This document shows positions 63,675 through 64,000 of a stretch of 64,000 nucleotides of DNA, piece after piece. Every line of letters begins with the position of its first letter. Positions within the stretch are counted from its first letter, which is position 1. Source of the stretch: Paraburkholderia caffeinilytica (GTDB taxonomy: Bacteria > Pseudomonadota > Gammaproteobacteria > Burkholderiales > Burkholderiaceae); NCBI RefSeq assembly GCF_003368325.1, contig NZ_CP031466.1:1488001-1552000 (forward strand). The letters are read 5' to 3'. The notes under the pieces are model-generated. The model made no database searches. It was not told the origin of the DNA and saw only the letters and a program-made list of their open reading frames with translations. The translations under genes were made by a program, and so were the position numbers.

Positions 63675-64000
63675 ATGCTCTCACACAATCGCGCCCATTC
63701 CGTCGACGCGGCTGGCCCTTTGAATCCGTCCACCGGACCGGTTGCGAAAAGGCGCTCCTTTCGCAACCAGTTTGAAGCAATTCTTCCAAAGCTCGTTCTC
63801 AGTCCGACGCTGATCGTCACGCTCGTTTTTGTCTACGGTTTTATCGCGTGGACGACGATCCTCTCGTTCACCCGGTCTCGCGCGTTCGCCAACTTCAAAT
63901 GGGCGGGTTTCACGCAGTACGGCCGGGTCTGGGAGCATCCGCGCTGGCACGTGGCGGTGACGAATCTGGGCATCTACGCGTCGCTTTACGTGGTGCTGTG
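63675..64000 (+). CDS. Sugar ABC transporter permease, 3' end outside window
   Basis: An open frame from ATG 63675 (AGGTGATGCC upstream) to the window end, 108 codons. A soluble start of about 40 residues precedes membrane helix 1 (LSPTLIVTLVFVYGFIAWTT) and the periplasmic WAGFTQYGRVWEHPRWHVAV, typical of UgpA/MalF-like permeases; TNLGIYASLYVVL begins helix 2. It belongs to the same operon, 77 bp after the binding protein gene. Confidence 0.85.
   Translation, partial: MLSHNRAHSVDAAGPLNPSTGPVAKRRSFRNQFEAILPKLVLSPTLIVTLVFVYGFIAWTTILSFTRSRAFANFKWAGFTQYGRVWEHPRWHVAVTNLGIYASLYVVL

Overview
The window looks like a chromosome or megaplasmid segment of a Burkholderiales bacterium, most probably Paraburkholderia or Burkholderia. 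The support is high GC with strong third-position GC bias, close matches to proteins I know from that group (ETF subunits, DUF4148 and DUF2501 proteins, a NodT-type efflux lipoprotein), an ISNCY-type element, and a 'CCTACTTTTCTTTG' hairpin that I associate with Burkholderia intergenic DNA. The species cannot be fixed from sequence alone.

Region 1 (1-5.4 kb): the 3' part of urea carboxylase, then a nitrate/sulfonate/taurine-type ABC permease and ATPase. These fit a urea-amidolyase nitrogen operon, but no allophanate hydrolase is in the window. Region 2 (5.5-14.5 kb): a CusRS/IrlRS-type two-component system converging on a tripartite RND efflux operon. The same ATNAC-N6-GTNAT box lies before the regulator gene and twice before the pump operon, which makes one regulatory circuit. 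Region 3 (15-20.4 kb): a FecI/FecR/TonB-receptor iron-uptake set with a Fur box, a small Tat-exported protein, and a dead N-terminal fragment of a chromate transporter gene upstream of fecI.

Region 4 (20.4-38.6 kb) is the unusual part. It is more AT-rich, sparsely coding and full of duplications. It has five GlxA-type AraC regulators (DJ-1/PfpI-like domain plus AraC helix-turn-helix), two 129-aa paralogues of unknown function, two small paralogues of 61 and 71 aa, several very small ORFs and an orphan FlhD-like protein. It also has exopolysaccharide-related genes: galU, an rmlC-like gene lacking the usual tyrosine, and a frameshifted wcaJ-like pseudogene. Three copies of an about 80-nt minus-strand small-RNA gene, each with a -10-like box, a TCGAGGGG/CCCCTCGA hairpin and a GC-rich terminator with a U-run, are scattered through it. 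I read it as a regulatory island around the remains of an exopolysaccharide locus.

Region 5 (38.7-54.2 kb): a LysR/NmrA pair, a 27-codon stub of an aldo/keto reductase, then a catabolic cluster. That cluster comprises a LivK-type binding protein, a FadR-type GntR regulator, and an operon hyuA-hyuB-uronate dehydrogenase-FAD oxidoreductase-SDR-SDR. On the other strand lie etfBA and a class II aldolase. Nearly identical promoter blocks precede livK and etfBA, so these appear co-regulated.

Region 6 (54.2-56.0 kb): a complete ISNCY-type element abutting the remnant of a relative. Region 7 (56.1-64 kb): a LacI regulator divergent from a Gfo/Idh dehydrogenase, CoA-transferase, enoyl-CoA hydratase, aldehyde dehydrogenase and sugar ABC transporter operon that runs off the window. 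Three copies of the TTGGAACGWTCCAA operator sit in the divergent promoter.
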